A DNA stretch of 64,000 nt, taken from Thalassobaculum_A sp040219215. Lineage in GTDB: Bacteria > Pseudomonadota > Alphaproteobacteria > Thalassobaculales > Thalassobaculaceae. The stretch's first letter is position 1. Each line of letters opens with the position of its first letter. A program made the position numbers and the translations under genes. The notes under the pieces were generated by a model, which was not told where the DNA came from, did no database searches, and worked only from the letters and a program-made list of their open reading frames with translations. The stretch lies in contig NZ_JAVJSX010000022.1 in assembly GCF_040219215.1 (NCBI RefSeq), positions 248,001-312,000 of the forward strand. Direction: 5' to 3'. Positions 43,367 to 52,845 of this stretch are shown piece by piece.

Positions 43367-44341
43367 ATGGACCTGACCTTCTCCGCGCTGAACGACCACA
43401 CCGGCCGCCGCTGGCAGGGCCTTTTCGAGCGTTTGTGGCCGGCGTACCGGAGCTGGTACCTGCAGGACGGAGTCGAGGCGAGGCCGAGCTACTTCGAGTG
43501 TCGGCAGGCCCTGCGCACCCACATGCCCGAACTGGTTCCGGTCTGGGAGCGGCTGGTCGATCTGGCCGGCGGTGGCGACTTGCCGGCACGCCTGCTCAGC
43601 CTTTACGACCCTCCGGCCTATCTGACGGGTTGTTCGCAAGCGGTGTGGTCGGGAGCGGACCCCTTGCTGGTCCGGAACTACGACTACAACTCGCGCGCCT
43701 TCGACGCGGTCGTGCTCCGGTCCAACTGGACCGACAAGGCCATCATGGGCACCAGCGACTGCCTGATCGGACTGGTCGACGGCATCAACGATGCCGGGCT
43801 GGCGGTGTCGCTGACCTTCGGCGGACGCCGCGTTGTCGGCCGGGGTTTCGGGGTGCCGATCATCCTGCGCTACGTGCTGGAAACCTGCGAGACCGTGGAG
43901 CAGGCTGGACGGGTGCTGGCCCGCGTACCCACGCACATGGCCTACAACGTCACGGTCCTGGACGCCGAGCGCAAATGGCTGACGGTCTACCTGTCGCCGG
44001 ATCGCCCGCCGGTGATCACCCACGCCGCGGTCGCGACCAACCACCAGGAACGGGTCGAATGGATCAGCCACGCGCGCCAGACCGCCACGGTCGAACGCGA
44101 ACGCTACCTGCTGACGCGTCTCGCACTTCACGAAGAGTCCGAAGCGCGGTTCATTTCCGCATTCCTGCGGCCACCGCTGTATTCGCTGGCGTTCGAGCGC
44201 GGGTTCGGAACGCTGTACACTGCCGCCATGTGGCCGCGACGCCGGGAAATGGCCTATCGCTGGCCGTCGGCCGAATGGCGCCTTAACCTGAATGCGTTCG
44301 AGGAAAGCTCGATGGCCGTGACCTATCCGAAAGCGGCGTGA
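43367..44341 (+). CDS. C45-family Ntn hydrolase/acyltransferase-like protein
   Basis: A 324-residue protein resembling the C45 group (acyl-CoA:6-aminopenicillanate acyltransferase-like Ntn hydrolases). Such proteins self-cleave before a Cys that becomes the nucleophile; the candidate is Cys89 in TGCSQAVW, followed by the conserved VRNYDYN. Later segments (LIGLVDGINDAGLAVSL and AYNVTVLDAE) fit the fold. Family members cleave or transfer acyl groups on amines. ATG 43367 is given; ATG 43352 is in frame, and neither has a good ribosome site. Position after the decarboxylase and ATP-grasp genes suggests a shared pathway. Confidence 0.75.
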   Translation: MDLTFSALNDHTGRRWQGLFERLWPAYRSWYLQDGVEARPSYFECRQALRTHMPELVPVWERLVDLAGGGDLPARLLSLYDPPAYLTGCSQAVWSGADPLLVRNYDYNSRAFDAVVLRSNWTDKAIMGTSDCLIGLVDGINDAGLAVSLTFGGRRVVGRGFGVPIILRYVLETCETVEQAGRVLARVPTHMAYNVTVLDAERKWLTVYLSPDRPPVITHAAVATNHQERVEWISHARQTATVERERYLLTRLALHEESEARFISAFLRPPLYSLAFERGFGTLYTAAMWPRRREMAYRWPSAEWRLNLNAFEESSMAVTYPKAA

Positions 44342-44347
44342 AGGCGA

Positions 44348-45310
44348 TCAGGCAACCTTGGCGTAGACCGTTCCGCCGGTGAGGCCTGCCGCCTCCATCG
44401 CGCGACCGATCTTGGCGATCTCCGCTTCCGACAGCTTCATCAGCGGCGGCCGGACATGGGCCGCCTTCATCCGCCCGAGATGCACCAGCGCCTCCTTCAT
44501 GCGGTTGTGCATGTCGAGGAACGGTGGGTCATAGAACGCGCCGGTGGTCGGGTAGATCCGGTCGGCGATCGAGCGGGCAGCCGCAAGGTCGCCGTTCTGC
44601 ACCGCGCGGAACAGGGCGACCTGCAGGGCGGCGATGACGCTGCCCGCGCCCGACAGCAAGCCGTCGCAGCCCAGGACCAGCGACGACAGAAGCCAGGACG
44701 AATGGGTCGACAGCACCGAGACCCGGCGCGGCAGAGCGTGCAGCTCGCGCACCTGGCGCTCATGCTGCTTGGTGTCGTTGCACCAGTCCTTGATGGCAAC
44801 GACGGTGTCGATCTCCTGGCAGATCCGGATCACGGTCTCGACAGGATAGCCGAGGCCGCTGGCCAGCGGATACTGGAACACGATGATCGGCAGGTCGCTG
44901 GCCTCGCGGATGGTGCGGAAATGCCCCAGCGCCATCTCCGGGCGCATCGCCCCGCCGGAGGCGAAGGTCGCCGACGGAAACACCAGCAGCGCGCTTGCCC
45001 CGCCGCTCTCGGCTCGACGGGCGATGTCGGCGGCAAGGTGCGATCCGTCCGAATACACCCCGTGAACCACCGGCAGGCGGGTGCCGACTTCCTCCATGGT
45101 CATCGCCAGCACCCGCTCCTGTTCGGCGATGGTGCAGGTCGCGACCTCGCTGGCATGGGCGTTGACCGTGACCGCGGTGATGCCTTCCACCGCCGCGACG
45201 TCGCGCAGATGGGCACGGTATCCGGCCTCGTCGATCGACAGGTCGGCATGGAACGGCAGCAGGCAGGCGGGGATCACCCCCTTCGGCTGAAACGTCAACG
45301 CGGCGGCCAT
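44348..45310 (-). CDS. Dihydrodipicolinate synthase-family lyase/aldolase
   Basis: A 320-residue DapA-family (class I aldolase) TIM barrel. The Schiff-base lysine is in VVAIKDWCND and the pyruvate-binding region in VTVNAHASEVATCT. The family includes true dihydrodipicolinate synthases, sialate lyases and sugar-acid dehydratases/aldolases; the divergent GxxxE region argues against a housekeeping DapA. The ATG at 45310 is chosen because GGGAGGA precedes it on the minus strand; the frame extends to 45331. It converges on the C45 gene with six bases between. Confidence 0.82.
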   Translation of the reverse strand: MAAALTFQPKGVIPACLLPFHADLSIDEAGYRAHLRDVAAVEGITAVTVNAHASEVATCTIAEQERVLAMTMEEVGTRLPVVHGVYSDGSHLAADIARRAESGGASALLVFPSATFASGGAMRPEMALGHFRTIREASDLPIIVFQYPLASGLGYPVETVIRICQEIDTVVAIKDWCNDTKQHERQVRELHALPRRVSVLSTHSSWLLSSLVLGCDGLLSGAGSVIAALQVALFRAVQNGDLAAARSIADRIYPTTGAFYDPPFLDMHNRMKEALVHLGRMKAAHVRPPLMKLSEAEIAKIGRAMEAAGLTGGTVYAKVA

Positions 45311-45386
45311 GGCGTCCTCCCAGGGTGACACTTGTTATGATCAGCTTATGCCTTCGGTGGCCGGCGATGAAGTGCACGAAAACGCA

Positions 45387-47936
45387 CTAGGTTGCTTCCG
45401 GTTTGTCCGAACCACCGCCGCTCCAGTCGAGTTCCTCGGGAACCGATTTCCGGAAGCCCTCGCCAAGCTGGCGATCGGCGGCGTCGCGGATCGTGCGTTC
45501 GAGGGCCGGGTCGTTCTTCGCCAGCCGCTTGAAATCGCGCCGGGACAGGATCAGCAGCCGGCAGAAGCTGCGGGCGACAATTTCGGTGGACCGCCTGCGG
45601 GTCGGGGCGATCAGCGCCAATTCCCCGAAGAACTGCCCGTTCGACAGCAGGATCTCGTGTTCGAGGCCGGTCACCTCCAGCACGCCGGATGCGATGAAGT
45701 ACATCGCGTTCCCGCGCTCGCCCGCCGCCGCGATCACTTCATCCGGCAGTGCCAGACGCCCCCGGAGACAGCGCTCGATCGCAGCAGCCTGGCGCCCGTC
45801 CAGCGCCGCGAACAGCGGCACTTTGCCGATCAGGTCAGTCGGGGTCAGGCCAAGGTCGACCGGCGGTGGCGTCGCCAGCGCGCGCATCCTTTGGTCAAGC
45901 TCACGCTCCAGCGACCGGTGCAGGTCGTTGCCGATGATGCCTTCGTCGAACAGCCGTCGGTACTGCGTGCGCTCGCGCCGCACACCCGCCCGCATCAGCA
46001 GGATCGACTCCATCGCGCGGGTGTATCCCGGGTACTGCAGCCGGATGACGTCGATCTCGTCGTGCAGCATCTCCAGACGCTTGCCGACAAACTCGACCAC
46101 GTTGCGCGTCGCGTCTTCGCCGATCATCGGGCCAATCACCTCGCGCGCGAACGTCGCAAGGTCGCGCACCACGGTTTCGGATTCCAGCAGCATGGTCATC
46201 CGGCGCTCCAGCATGACCCGCAACAGCCGGTCGGCAAGGCGCAGCCGGTGCAGCCAGACCGCGACCCGGAACAGCACGGGGAAGCGGAGGTTGGCCTCGA
46301 CCATGTCCTCGTAGGCTTCCCGGCCGCCCAGGCGGACGGCATCGGACAGCCGTTCGGCGTTGCCGCGCAGCACCCGGGTCGAACGCGGGCCTACCGCGCC
46401 GTCCTCGAACGCGGTCTGCACCAGTCGCAGTTCCTGGCTGGTCAGGATGGTCAGGCCAAGCCGCAGCCGGTCGCCGAACGGGATGGCGACCGCCTCGGCA
46501 TGGGTCACCGCCTCTCGGATCTGCGGCTCGTATGATGCGTTCATCGCCTCGATGGCCGAGACGTCGATCGCCCGTTCGCTCGCCAGTTCCGTCACATAGG
46601 CCTGGGCCTCGGCCTGGGCACCGGCGACGATCCGCTCGCGCAGCGCCAGATCGCCGGCCGACAACCGGTCGAGGCCGAGACGGCGCGTCACGTAGGCCAG
46701 GGTCGAGGCGTTGACCAGCAGGGTCATGAAGACGTAGCCGGCGCCGAGCGCCGCGATGATCTGGGCATCATCGGGATCGAGCCCCGTGGTCTCGCTGAGG
46801 CTGAGCGCCAGCACCAGGGTGACCGCGCCGCGCACGCCGCCCCACAGCACCAGGGTCTTCTGCCCGGTGGTGATCGGCGTGGAAATGCCGAGGCGACTGA
46901 GGCCGGGCAGCAGCCCGAACAGCACGGCGGCCCGCGCCAGCGCTGCCGCCAGGTACACCACGACCAGCAGCAGGCCGCCCCACCAGTCGAGCGACAGCAG
47001 CATGCGCGGCGCCATGGTGGCCGCCAGCAGCAGGATCAGGGTGTTGGCCCAGAAGCCGATCTGTCCCCAGACCCGGGTCAGCGTGCGCCAGTTGCGCGGC
47101 CCCATGGTCAAGGTCCCGAACATCGTGGTGGCGAGCCCGGCGAACACCACCGCCACCACTCCCGACGCCTGCAGCCCGTACTCGCTGAGCAGGTAGCTGC
47201 CGTAGGCGAGCGCCACGGTCACCGTGGTCTCGGCGACGTCGGATCCGCCGAGAATTCCGTACAGGCGGCTGGCCAGCCAGCCCACCGCCACGCCGCACGC
47301 CGCACCGGCGCCGAACCCGTACAGGAAGCTCACCACGAACGACCCCGGCCCGATCGGCTCGCTCTGGCCCAGTGCCGCCACCAGCAGGGTGAACAACGCG
47401 ATGGCGGCCGCGTCGTTCAGCAGGCTCTCGCCCTCCAGGATGACCAGCAGCCGCCGCGGCGCACCGATCTGCTTGAAGATCGAGATGACCGCCGCCGGAT
47501 CGGTCGTCGAGACCGCGGCCCCGAGCAGCAGGCAGGCAATCAGCCCGATCGGCGAGACGAGCCACAGCAGGACGCCGACGATCGCGGTCGCCAGGATCAC
47601 CGCGATCACCGCCATGACCGCGACCACGCTGACATCCTCCAGCAACCGCCGGACGTTGACGTGCAGTGCCATCTCGAACAGCAGCGGCGGCAGGAACACC
47701 AGGAGCAGGGTCTGGTTGTTGAACGCCAGAGTCTCGAACAGCCAGCGATCGTAGTCGGCCAACGCAAACCCGACCGAGCTGATCCCCACGACCGTGGACA
47801 CGGTTCCGTAGACCAGTCCCGCCACGGCGATGACGACGGCCAGCGGCAGCCGGGTCAAATCCGAGAACGGGATGGCAAGGGCGACCAGCAGGAACACCAC
47901 GCACAGCGCCGACAGGGCGAAGATGATGAGATCCAT
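45387..47936 (-). CDS. CPA1-type Na+/H+ antiporter with C-terminal cyclic-nucleotide-binding domain
   Basis: An 849-residue protein. The first ~410 residues hold about 12-13 membrane segments with CPA1 hallmarks (STTDPAAVISIF and LEGESLLNDAAAIALF, where the ND pair takes part in ion transport). A long cytosolic helical stretch follows, and residues ~720-825 form a cNMP-binding domain with a near-canonical phosphate cassette (GQFFGELALIAPTRRRSTEI). It would exchange Na+ or K+ for protons, perhaps gated by cAMP or cGMP, and resembles bacterial relatives of sperm SLC9C exchangers. It is divergent from the AhpD-like gene (204-base gap). Confidence 0.88.
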   Translation of the reverse strand: MDLIIFALSALCVVFLLVALAIPFSDLTRLPLAVVIAVAGLVYGTVSTVVGISSVGFALADYDRWLFETLAFNNQTLLLVFLPPLLFEMALHVNVRRLLEDVSVVAVMAVIAVILATAIVGVLLWLVSPIGLIACLLLGAAVSTTDPAAVISIFKQIGAPRRLLVILEGESLLNDAAAIALFTLLVAALGQSEPIGPGSFVVSFLYGFGAGAACGVAVGWLASRLYGILGGSDVAETTVTVALAYGSYLLSEYGLQASGVVAVVFAGLATTMFGTLTMGPRNWRTLTRVWGQIGFWANTLILLLAATMAPRMLLSLDWWGGLLLVVVYLAAALARAAVLFGLLPGLSRLGISTPITTGQKTLVLWGGVRGAVTLVLALSLSETTGLDPDDAQIIAALGAGYVFMTLLVNASTLAYVTRRLGLDRLSAGDLALRERIVAGAQAEAQAYVTELASERAIDVSAIEAMNASYEPQIREAVTHAEAVAIPFGDRLRLGLTILTSQELRLVQTAFEDGAVGPRSTRVLRGNAERLSDAVRLGGREAYEDMVEANLRFPVLFRVAVWLHRLRLADRLLRVMLERRMTMLLESETVVRDLATFAREVIGPMIGEDATRNVVEFVGKRLEMLHDEIDVIRLQYPGYTRAMESILLMRAGVRRERTQYRRLFDEGIIGNDLHRSLERELDQRMRALATPPPVDLGLTPTDLIGKVPLFAALDGRQAAAIERCLRGRLALPDEVIAAAGERGNAMYFIASGVLEVTGLEHEILLSNGQFFGELALIAPTRRRSTEIVARSFCRLLILSRRDFKRLAKNDPALERTIRDAADRQLGEGFRKSVPEELDWSGGGSDKPEAT

Positions 47937-48140
47937 TCTGGCGTGTCACTCCGTGGCAGGAACGCTGAGGCCGACTCCGATGATGGTAGCATCCTCGGCC
48001 GCCACCCGCGTCGTCGACGGTTTGGCGTGCTGCCCGCGCACCGGTCCGTTGCCTTACAGTCACCGGCTGATCCGATTAAATCTATTGGTGTTGTCCGCAC
48101 CGAGGCCACATCGTACCGACAACGATCAGGAGGACGCCCG

Positions 48141-48701
48141 ATGGCAAGAGTTCGCGATGTTGGAATAGAAGAGGTGCCGGCCGACGTGCAGCCGATTTAC
48201 GCCCGGTTCGCCGCCGAGTACGGGCCGTTCATGAACCAGGTGAAGGTGTTCGCGCACCGGCCGATCGCGCTGAAGCACATCATGGGGATGCTGCTCGAGA
48301 ACGCCGACAATCCGATTTTGGAGAAGCGCCACCTCGAGATCGCCATAGTCACGGTCTCCGAGATCAACAAGTGCACCTACTGCGTGGCGCACCACGGCCC
48401 GAAGCTGCTGAGCGTCGGCCTGACCCGCGAGACCGTCGACCGCATCCTCGAGCCGGACTGCCCCGGCCTGACCGAGGTTGACCGGCTGGTCCGCGATTAC
48501 GCCGCCCAGGTGACCCACGACCACAACCGGGTGCGCGACACGATGTTCGACGCCCTGCGCCAGCATTTCACCGAAGAGCAGATCGTCGAGCTGACCCTGC
48601 GCATCACCCTGTGCACATTCTTCAACAAGTTCAACGACGTGATGCAGCTCGAGATGGAAGACGACGCGCTCGCCTATGCGGGTATCAAGGCGGCCGAGTA
48701 A
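48141..48701 (+). CDS. Carboxymuconolactone decarboxylase/AhpD-like protein with CxxC
   Basis: A 186-residue CMD-family protein with the AhpD signature E74-x3-C78-x2-C81-x3-H85 (SEINKCTYCVAHH), so a redox or peroxidase role is more likely than lactone decarboxylation. An ideal AGGAGG lies eight bases before the ATG. It stands alone, divergent from the antiporter and convergent with the TRAP operon, with a strong terminator between. Confidence 0.85.
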   Translation: MARVRDVGIEEVPADVQPIYARFAAEYGPFMNQVKVFAHRPIALKHIMGMLLENADNPILEKRHLEIAIVTVSEINKCTYCVAHHGPKLLSVGLTRETVDRILEPDCPGLTEVDRLVRDYAAQVTHDHNRVRDTMFDALRQHFTEEQIVELTLRITLCTFFNKFNDVMQLEMEDDALAYAGIKAAE

Positions 48702-48724
48702 CCGCAACCCAGCGTCTGAAATGC

Positions 48725-48755
48725 CGATGGCCCCGAAACCGGTCCGGGGCCATCG
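48725..48755. terminator. Bidirectional terminator hairpin
   Basis: CGATGGCCCCG pairs perfectly with CGGGGCCATCG across a nine-base loop, in the gap between two convergent genes. On the minus strand a short T-run (GCATTT) follows the stem; on the plus strand a pyrimidine-rich stretch follows. It can end the AhpD-like transcript and the TRAP operon. Confidence 0.75.
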
Positions 48756-48806
48756 CTCGTTCGCTCTCTTGCAACCACCCGGCACCAGGCGCCGAGCGGC
48801 CCAAGG

Positions 48807-49841
48807 TCAGCCGTAGCGGTAGGGCCGGCCGGCCTTCTGCATATCGGCGTTGTACTTCTTGAAGATGTCCACGACCTTCTTTTTGGTCGGGGATTCGGCG
48901 GCGATCTCGTCCCAGAACTTGATCGCGGCCTTCTCCACCGTATCCCACTCAGCGTCGGGGATGGTGGTCAGCTTCATCTTGGTCCCATTGACCCGCAGCG
49001 ATGCCTCGCCGCCCCAGTACCACCACTGGCGATAGTAGTGGCTGCTGTCCATGGTGAGCTTGAGCAGCTCCTTCAATCGCGGCGACAGGGCGTTGTAGCG
49101 ATCCATGTTGGCAAAGAACGAGCCGGCCCACGCGCCCGAGATGTTGTTGGTCAGGAAGTAGTTGGTCACGTCGGCCCAGCCGACCGTGTAGTCCTCGGTA
49201 ATGCCGGACCAGGCGATGCCGTCGAGTTCGCCGGTCTGGACCGCGACCTCGATGTCCTCCCACGGCAGGGTGACCGGCACCACGCCGAACTGGGTCAGGA
49301 AGCGGCCGGCGGTCGGGAACGTGAACACGCGCTTGCCCTTCAGGTCGGCCAGGCTCTTGATCGGATCCTTGGTCGCGAAGTGGCATGGATCCCAGGCCCC
49401 CGCCGACAGGTGCTTCACCCCGACCTTGGAGTACTCGGCGTCCCAGATCTCGTTCAGGCCGTACTGGTTGAACAGCACCGGCACATCGAGGCTGTAGCGG
49501 CTGGCGAACGGGAAGTAGCCGCCGAAAACCGTCACCTCGGTCGGCGAGGCCATGGAGTCGTCGTCCGACTGCACGGCGTCGATGGTGCCGCGCTGCATGG
49601 CGCGGAACAGCTCGCCGGTGGGAACCAGCTGGTCGGCGAAGAACAGCTCGATCTGCATCTCGTCGCCGGCAACCTTGTTGAAGCTGTCGATGGCCGGCTT
49701 GATGACATGCTCGGCCAGCGCCGGGCCGGCGTAGGTCTGCATCCGCCAGCGGATCGTGGTCTGGGAATGCACCGCCGGAGCGGCCAGGGCGGCTGCGCCA
49801 GCAAGCGCGCCCGTGGTCAGAAACTTACGTCTTGTCGACAT
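48807..49841 (-). CDS. dctP: TRAP transporter solute-binding protein (DctP family)
   Basis: A 344-residue periplasmic binding protein. The N-terminus STRRKFLTTG followed by an Ala-rich stretch is a twin-arginine signal, a common feature of DctP proteins for bulky organic acids. The mature part (IRWRMQTYAGPALAEH, LADLKGKRVFTF, ELDGIAWSG) is typical of the DctP/TakP group. Ligand unknown; alpha-keto acids or aromatic acids are usual for relatives. It is the last gene of a dctQ-dctM-dctP operon, 54 bases after dctM, with AGGGG before the ATG. Confidence 0.9.
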   Translation of the reverse strand: MSTRRKFLTTGALAGAAALAAPAVHSQTTIRWRMQTYAGPALAEHVIKPAIDSFNKVAGDEMQIELFFADQLVPTGELFRAMQRGTIDAVQSDDDSMASPTEVTVFGGYFPFASRYSLDVPVLFNQYGLNEIWDAEYSKVGVKHLSAGAWDPCHFATKDPIKSLADLKGKRVFTFPTAGRFLTQFGVVPVTLPWEDIEVAVQTGELDGIAWSGITEDYTVGWADVTNYFLTNNISGAWAGSFFANMDRYNALSPRLKELLKLTMDSSHYYRQWWYWGGEASLRVNGTKMKLTTIPDAEWDTVEKAAIKFWDEIAAESPTKKKVVDIFKKYNADMQKAGRPYRYG

Positions 49842-49895
49842 TGTGAAGACCCCTGTGTTTTCTTGTTTGCGGCCCCTGAGCGAGGCTCTCTTCGA

Positions 49896-51218
49896 TTATT
49901 TCGAATAAACCAGGTTCGGCAACCACAGAGCGATCTGCGGGAACGCCATGACCAAGGCCAACGCCAGTACCATCACGAACGCGAACGGAATGATCGAGCG
50001 GTAGATGTCGCGCAGAGTGATCTCCGGCGGCGCCATCGCCCGCATCAGGAACAGATTGTAGCCAAACGGCGGCGTCATGTACGCGATCTGCGTGGTGATG
50101 GTGTAGAGCACGCCGTACCAGATCAGGTCGAAACCCAGTGCCTGGACCAGCGGCACGTACAAGGGCGCCACGATCACCAGCATGGCGGTGTCGTCCAGGA
50201 AGGTGCCCATCAGGATGAAGCTCAGCTGCATCAGGATGAGGATGACCCACGGGTCGAGACCGAGCTGCTGGGTGAACAGGCTGTCGATCGCGCGGACCGC
50301 GCCGAGCCCGTCGAACACCGCACCGAAGCCGAGGGCGGCCAGGATGATCCACATGAACATGCAAGAGATCGCCAGGGTCTGGCGCACCGAGGTCTCGAAC
50401 ACCTCGCGGGTCATCCGGCGTTTGAACACCGCTGCCAGGAAGGCGGTCATCGCGCCGATCGCCGAACTCTCCACCAGCGAGGTCCAGCCGTTCACGAACG
50501 GCACCATCATCGCCGCGAAGATCGCCAGCGGCAGGATGCCGGCCCGCAGCAGCCGCAATTTCTCGGCCAGCGGAACCTGACGCTCCTCCACCGGCAGCGC
50601 CGGCCCGAGGTGCGGCTGCAGCCAGCAGCGCACCACGATGTAGACGATGAACAGGCCGGCCATCATCAGCCCCGGCATCACCCCGGCCAGCCACAGTTGA
50701 CCGACCGGCTGACGCGCAATCATCGCGTACAGCACCAGCACCACCGACGGCGGCACCAGAATCCCCAGGCTGGAACCGGCCTGGATCACCCCGGTGACCA
50801 TGATCTTGTCGTAGCCGCGGCGCAGCAGTTCCGGCAGGGCGATGGTGGCACCGATCGCCATCCCGGCGACCGACAGACCGTTCATCGCCGAGATCAGCAC
50901 CATCAGCCCGATCGTTCCGATCGCCAGTCCGCCGCGCACCGGCCCCATCCAGACATGGAACATGCGGTAAAGATCGTCGGCGATCTTTGATTCCGACAGC
51001 ACGTAGCCCATGAAGATGAACATCGGCAGGGTCAGAAGCGGGTACCACTTCATCAGCTTCATGGCGGCCGAGAAGCCGATGTCCGAGCCGCCGGTGCCCC
51101 ACAGCAGCATGGCGGCGGCAACGCCCACGAAGCCGATGGCGCCGAACACGCGCTGCCCGGTCATGAGCATCAGCATCATGGTCGAGAACATCAGCAGGGC
51201 GATCATCTCGTAGGACAT
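49896..51218 (-). CDS. dctM: TRAP transporter large permease subunit (DctM)
   Basis: A 440-residue integral membrane protein with about 12 hydrophobic segments and DctM hallmarks: FIFMGYVLSESKIADDLYRM, AGSSLGILVPPSVVLVLY and GTFLDDTAMLVIVAPLY. It forms the ion-coupled transport channel with DctQ. The ATG overlaps the dctQ stop by four bases, although the same frame is open further upstream. Confidence 0.93.
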   Translation of the reverse strand: MSYEMIALLMFSTMMLMLMTGQRVFGAIGFVGVAAAMLLWGTGGSDIGFSAAMKLMKWYPLLTLPMFIFMGYVLSESKIADDLYRMFHVWMGPVRGGLAIGTIGLMVLISAMNGLSVAGMAIGATIALPELLRRGYDKIMVTGVIQAGSSLGILVPPSVVLVLYAMIARQPVGQLWLAGVMPGLMMAGLFIVYIVVRCWLQPHLGPALPVEERQVPLAEKLRLLRAGILPLAIFAAMMVPFVNGWTSLVESSAIGAMTAFLAAVFKRRMTREVFETSVRQTLAISCMFMWIILAALGFGAVFDGLGAVRAIDSLFTQQLGLDPWVILILMQLSFILMGTFLDDTAMLVIVAPLYVPLVQALGFDLIWYGVLYTITTQIAYMTPPFGYNLFLMRAMAPPEITLRDIYRSIIPFAFVMVLALALVMAFPQIALWLPNLVYSK

Positions 51219-51724
51219 CAGAACGACACCCCGCGGATCCGGCAGATGTCCTTGAAGAACTCTGCCGTCGCCTGAAGGATCATCAGCACGATCCCGAAGC
51301 ACATCACGATCTTGATCGGCCAGAGGTACGGTCGCCACGCCGTGGGGCTGCGCTCGCCGTACTCCAGCGAATAGGTGGTCGACGCGATGCCGCCGTACAG
51401 CAGCACGCCCAGGAAGTAGATCAGGAACAGCACGCTGAACGCGTCGACCCAGGCCTTGGTGCGCGGCGACCAGCTTCCGTACACCAGATCCATGCGCACG
51501 TTGGCGTCCAGTTGGATCGAGTACGGCCCGCCCAGGATGTAGTACGCAACCATCGCGAACTGGGCCATCTCCAGCGTCCAGAGCGACGGCAGCAGGAAGG
51601 TCTTGGAGATCGACGACCACAGCAGGATGCCGACCAGCACGAAGATCAGATACATGGCAAACCGCCCGACCCGGCGGTTGATCGCCTCAACCACGCGAAT
51701 GTAGCGCAGGACGAATTCAGGCAT
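51218..51724 (-). CDS. dctQ: TRAP transporter small permease subunit (DctQ)
   Basis: A 168-residue protein with four hydrophobic segments and the DctQ pattern (LPSLWTLEMAQFAMVAYYILG, then NVRMDLVYGSWSPRTKAW). It is the first gene of the minus-strand TRAP operon, reading away from the catabolic cluster. Its promoter should lie in the 322-base gap upstream. Confidence 0.9.
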   Translation of the reverse strand: MPEFVLRYIRVVEAINRRVGRFAMYLIFVLVGILLWSSISKTFLLPSLWTLEMAQFAMVAYYILGGPYSIQLDANVRMDLVYGSWSPRTKAWVDAFSVLFLIYFLGVLLYGGIASTTYSLEYGERSPTAWRPYLWPIKIVMCFGIVLMILQATAEFFKDICRIRGVSF

Positions 51725-52046
51725 CTTGACCCTCTTCGGATACCGATCTGCCCAATTGTTCCAGCGTCGGCAGCGTCAGCGTCAATGTTTCGCCGGCGTC
51801 GAGTGGGTCGGAACGCGTCATCAACCGCTGGTCAGTTGGTTTCCCTCGTTGTTGTTTAGCGTATTTTCAACGCCTTGCCTTCCCCCATCCCGGTCTTTTC
51901 CCTTGGGCGCCACGCCGGTATGACAGCGTGTCGTCAGCCGGCGGCCGGACGTCTCTCGCTCGACATTTTTAGATCATACAGCTAGGTTTATTGCCTATTG
52001 AAGCCGGGTCCGCCGTGCGACCGAGCGCAACTGGGATTGGAAGACG
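51725..52046. promoter_or_regulatory. Divergent control region between TRAP operon and catabolic cluster
   Basis: This 322-base gap lies between dctQ (minus) and the enoyl-CoA hydratase gene (plus). It has no convincing gene. The last ~80 bases are AT-rich and contain GATCATA (51972-51978), which also occurs inverted before the DapA-family gene. Promoters for both directions and an operator for the nearby GntR-type regulator are expected here, but no site is certain. Confidence 0.4.
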
Positions 52047-52808
52047 ATGGCACTGAATGTCGAGAAGGCCGGCCGGATCGCGCGGGTGACGCTGGATCGC
52101 CCCCCGGTCAACGCCCTGACACTGCAGCTCTACGGTGAGATCGCCGACCTGTTCGAGAGCATGTCGACCTGGGACGACGTGAACTGCGTCATCCTGTCGG
52201 GCGCCGGCACCAAGGCGTTCTGCGCCGGACTCGACCTGCACGAGTTCCTGGCCGCCACCGTCGAGGATGATCCCAAGCGCGCTGCCATCATCCGCCGCAC
52301 CTTCAGTGCCGTCCGCAACGCCGCCGTGCCGGTGATCGCCGCGCTCAACGGACCCGCCCTCGGCGCCGGGTGCGTGCTGGCGTCGGTCTGCGACATGCGG
52401 ATCGCGTCGGACAACGCCACCTTCGGCCTGCCGGAGATCAATGTCGGCCGCTGCGGCGGCGGCGCCCATCTGGGACGGTTGATACCGCAAGGCATGCTGC
52501 GCCGGATGTTCTTCACCGGCCGGCCGATCGACGCCAATGAGGCGTACCGCATCGGGCTGGTCGACGAGGTGGTGCCATCGGCCGAACTTGCGGACGCCGC
52601 CGGGCGATTGGCCGAGATCCTGGCCGCCAAGGCGCCGCTCGGGCTGCGCCTGGGCAAGGCGGCGCTCAACGAGGTCGAGTTCATGCCGGTCGAGGACGGC
52701 TACGCCCGCGAGCAGCAGTACAGCACCCGGCTGATGACCACCGAGGATGCCCGCGAGGCCACCCGTGCCGTCGTCGAGAAACGTCCCCCGGTGTTCCACG
52801 GGCGTTGA
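52047..52808 (+). CDS. Enoyl-CoA hydratase/isomerase family protein
   Basis: A 253-residue crotonase-fold protein. The oxyanion-hole segments are AFCAGLDLHEF and NGPALGAGCVLASVCDMRIAS, and the active-site loop is FGLPEINVGRCGGGAHL. It acts on CoA thioesters by hydration, isomerisation or hydrolysis; the exact reaction is unknown. It is the first gene of the plus-strand catabolic cluster, 38 bases before the GntR-type regulator. Confidence 0.87.
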   Translation: MALNVEKAGRIARVTLDRPPVNALTLQLYGEIADLFESMSTWDDVNCVILSGAGTKAFCAGLDLHEFLAATVEDDPKRAAIIRRTFSAVRNAAVPVIAALNGPALGAGCVLASVCDMRIASDNATFGLPEINVGRCGGGAHLGRLIPQGMLRRMFFTGRPIDANEAYRIGLVDEVVPSAELADAAGRLAEILAAKAPLGLRLGKAALNEVEFMPVEDGYAREQQYSTRLMTTEDAREATRAVVEKRPPVFHGR

Positions 52809-52845
52809 TGGCAGATTTGATGATCCAAAAAGCGCCGCAGCCTCG

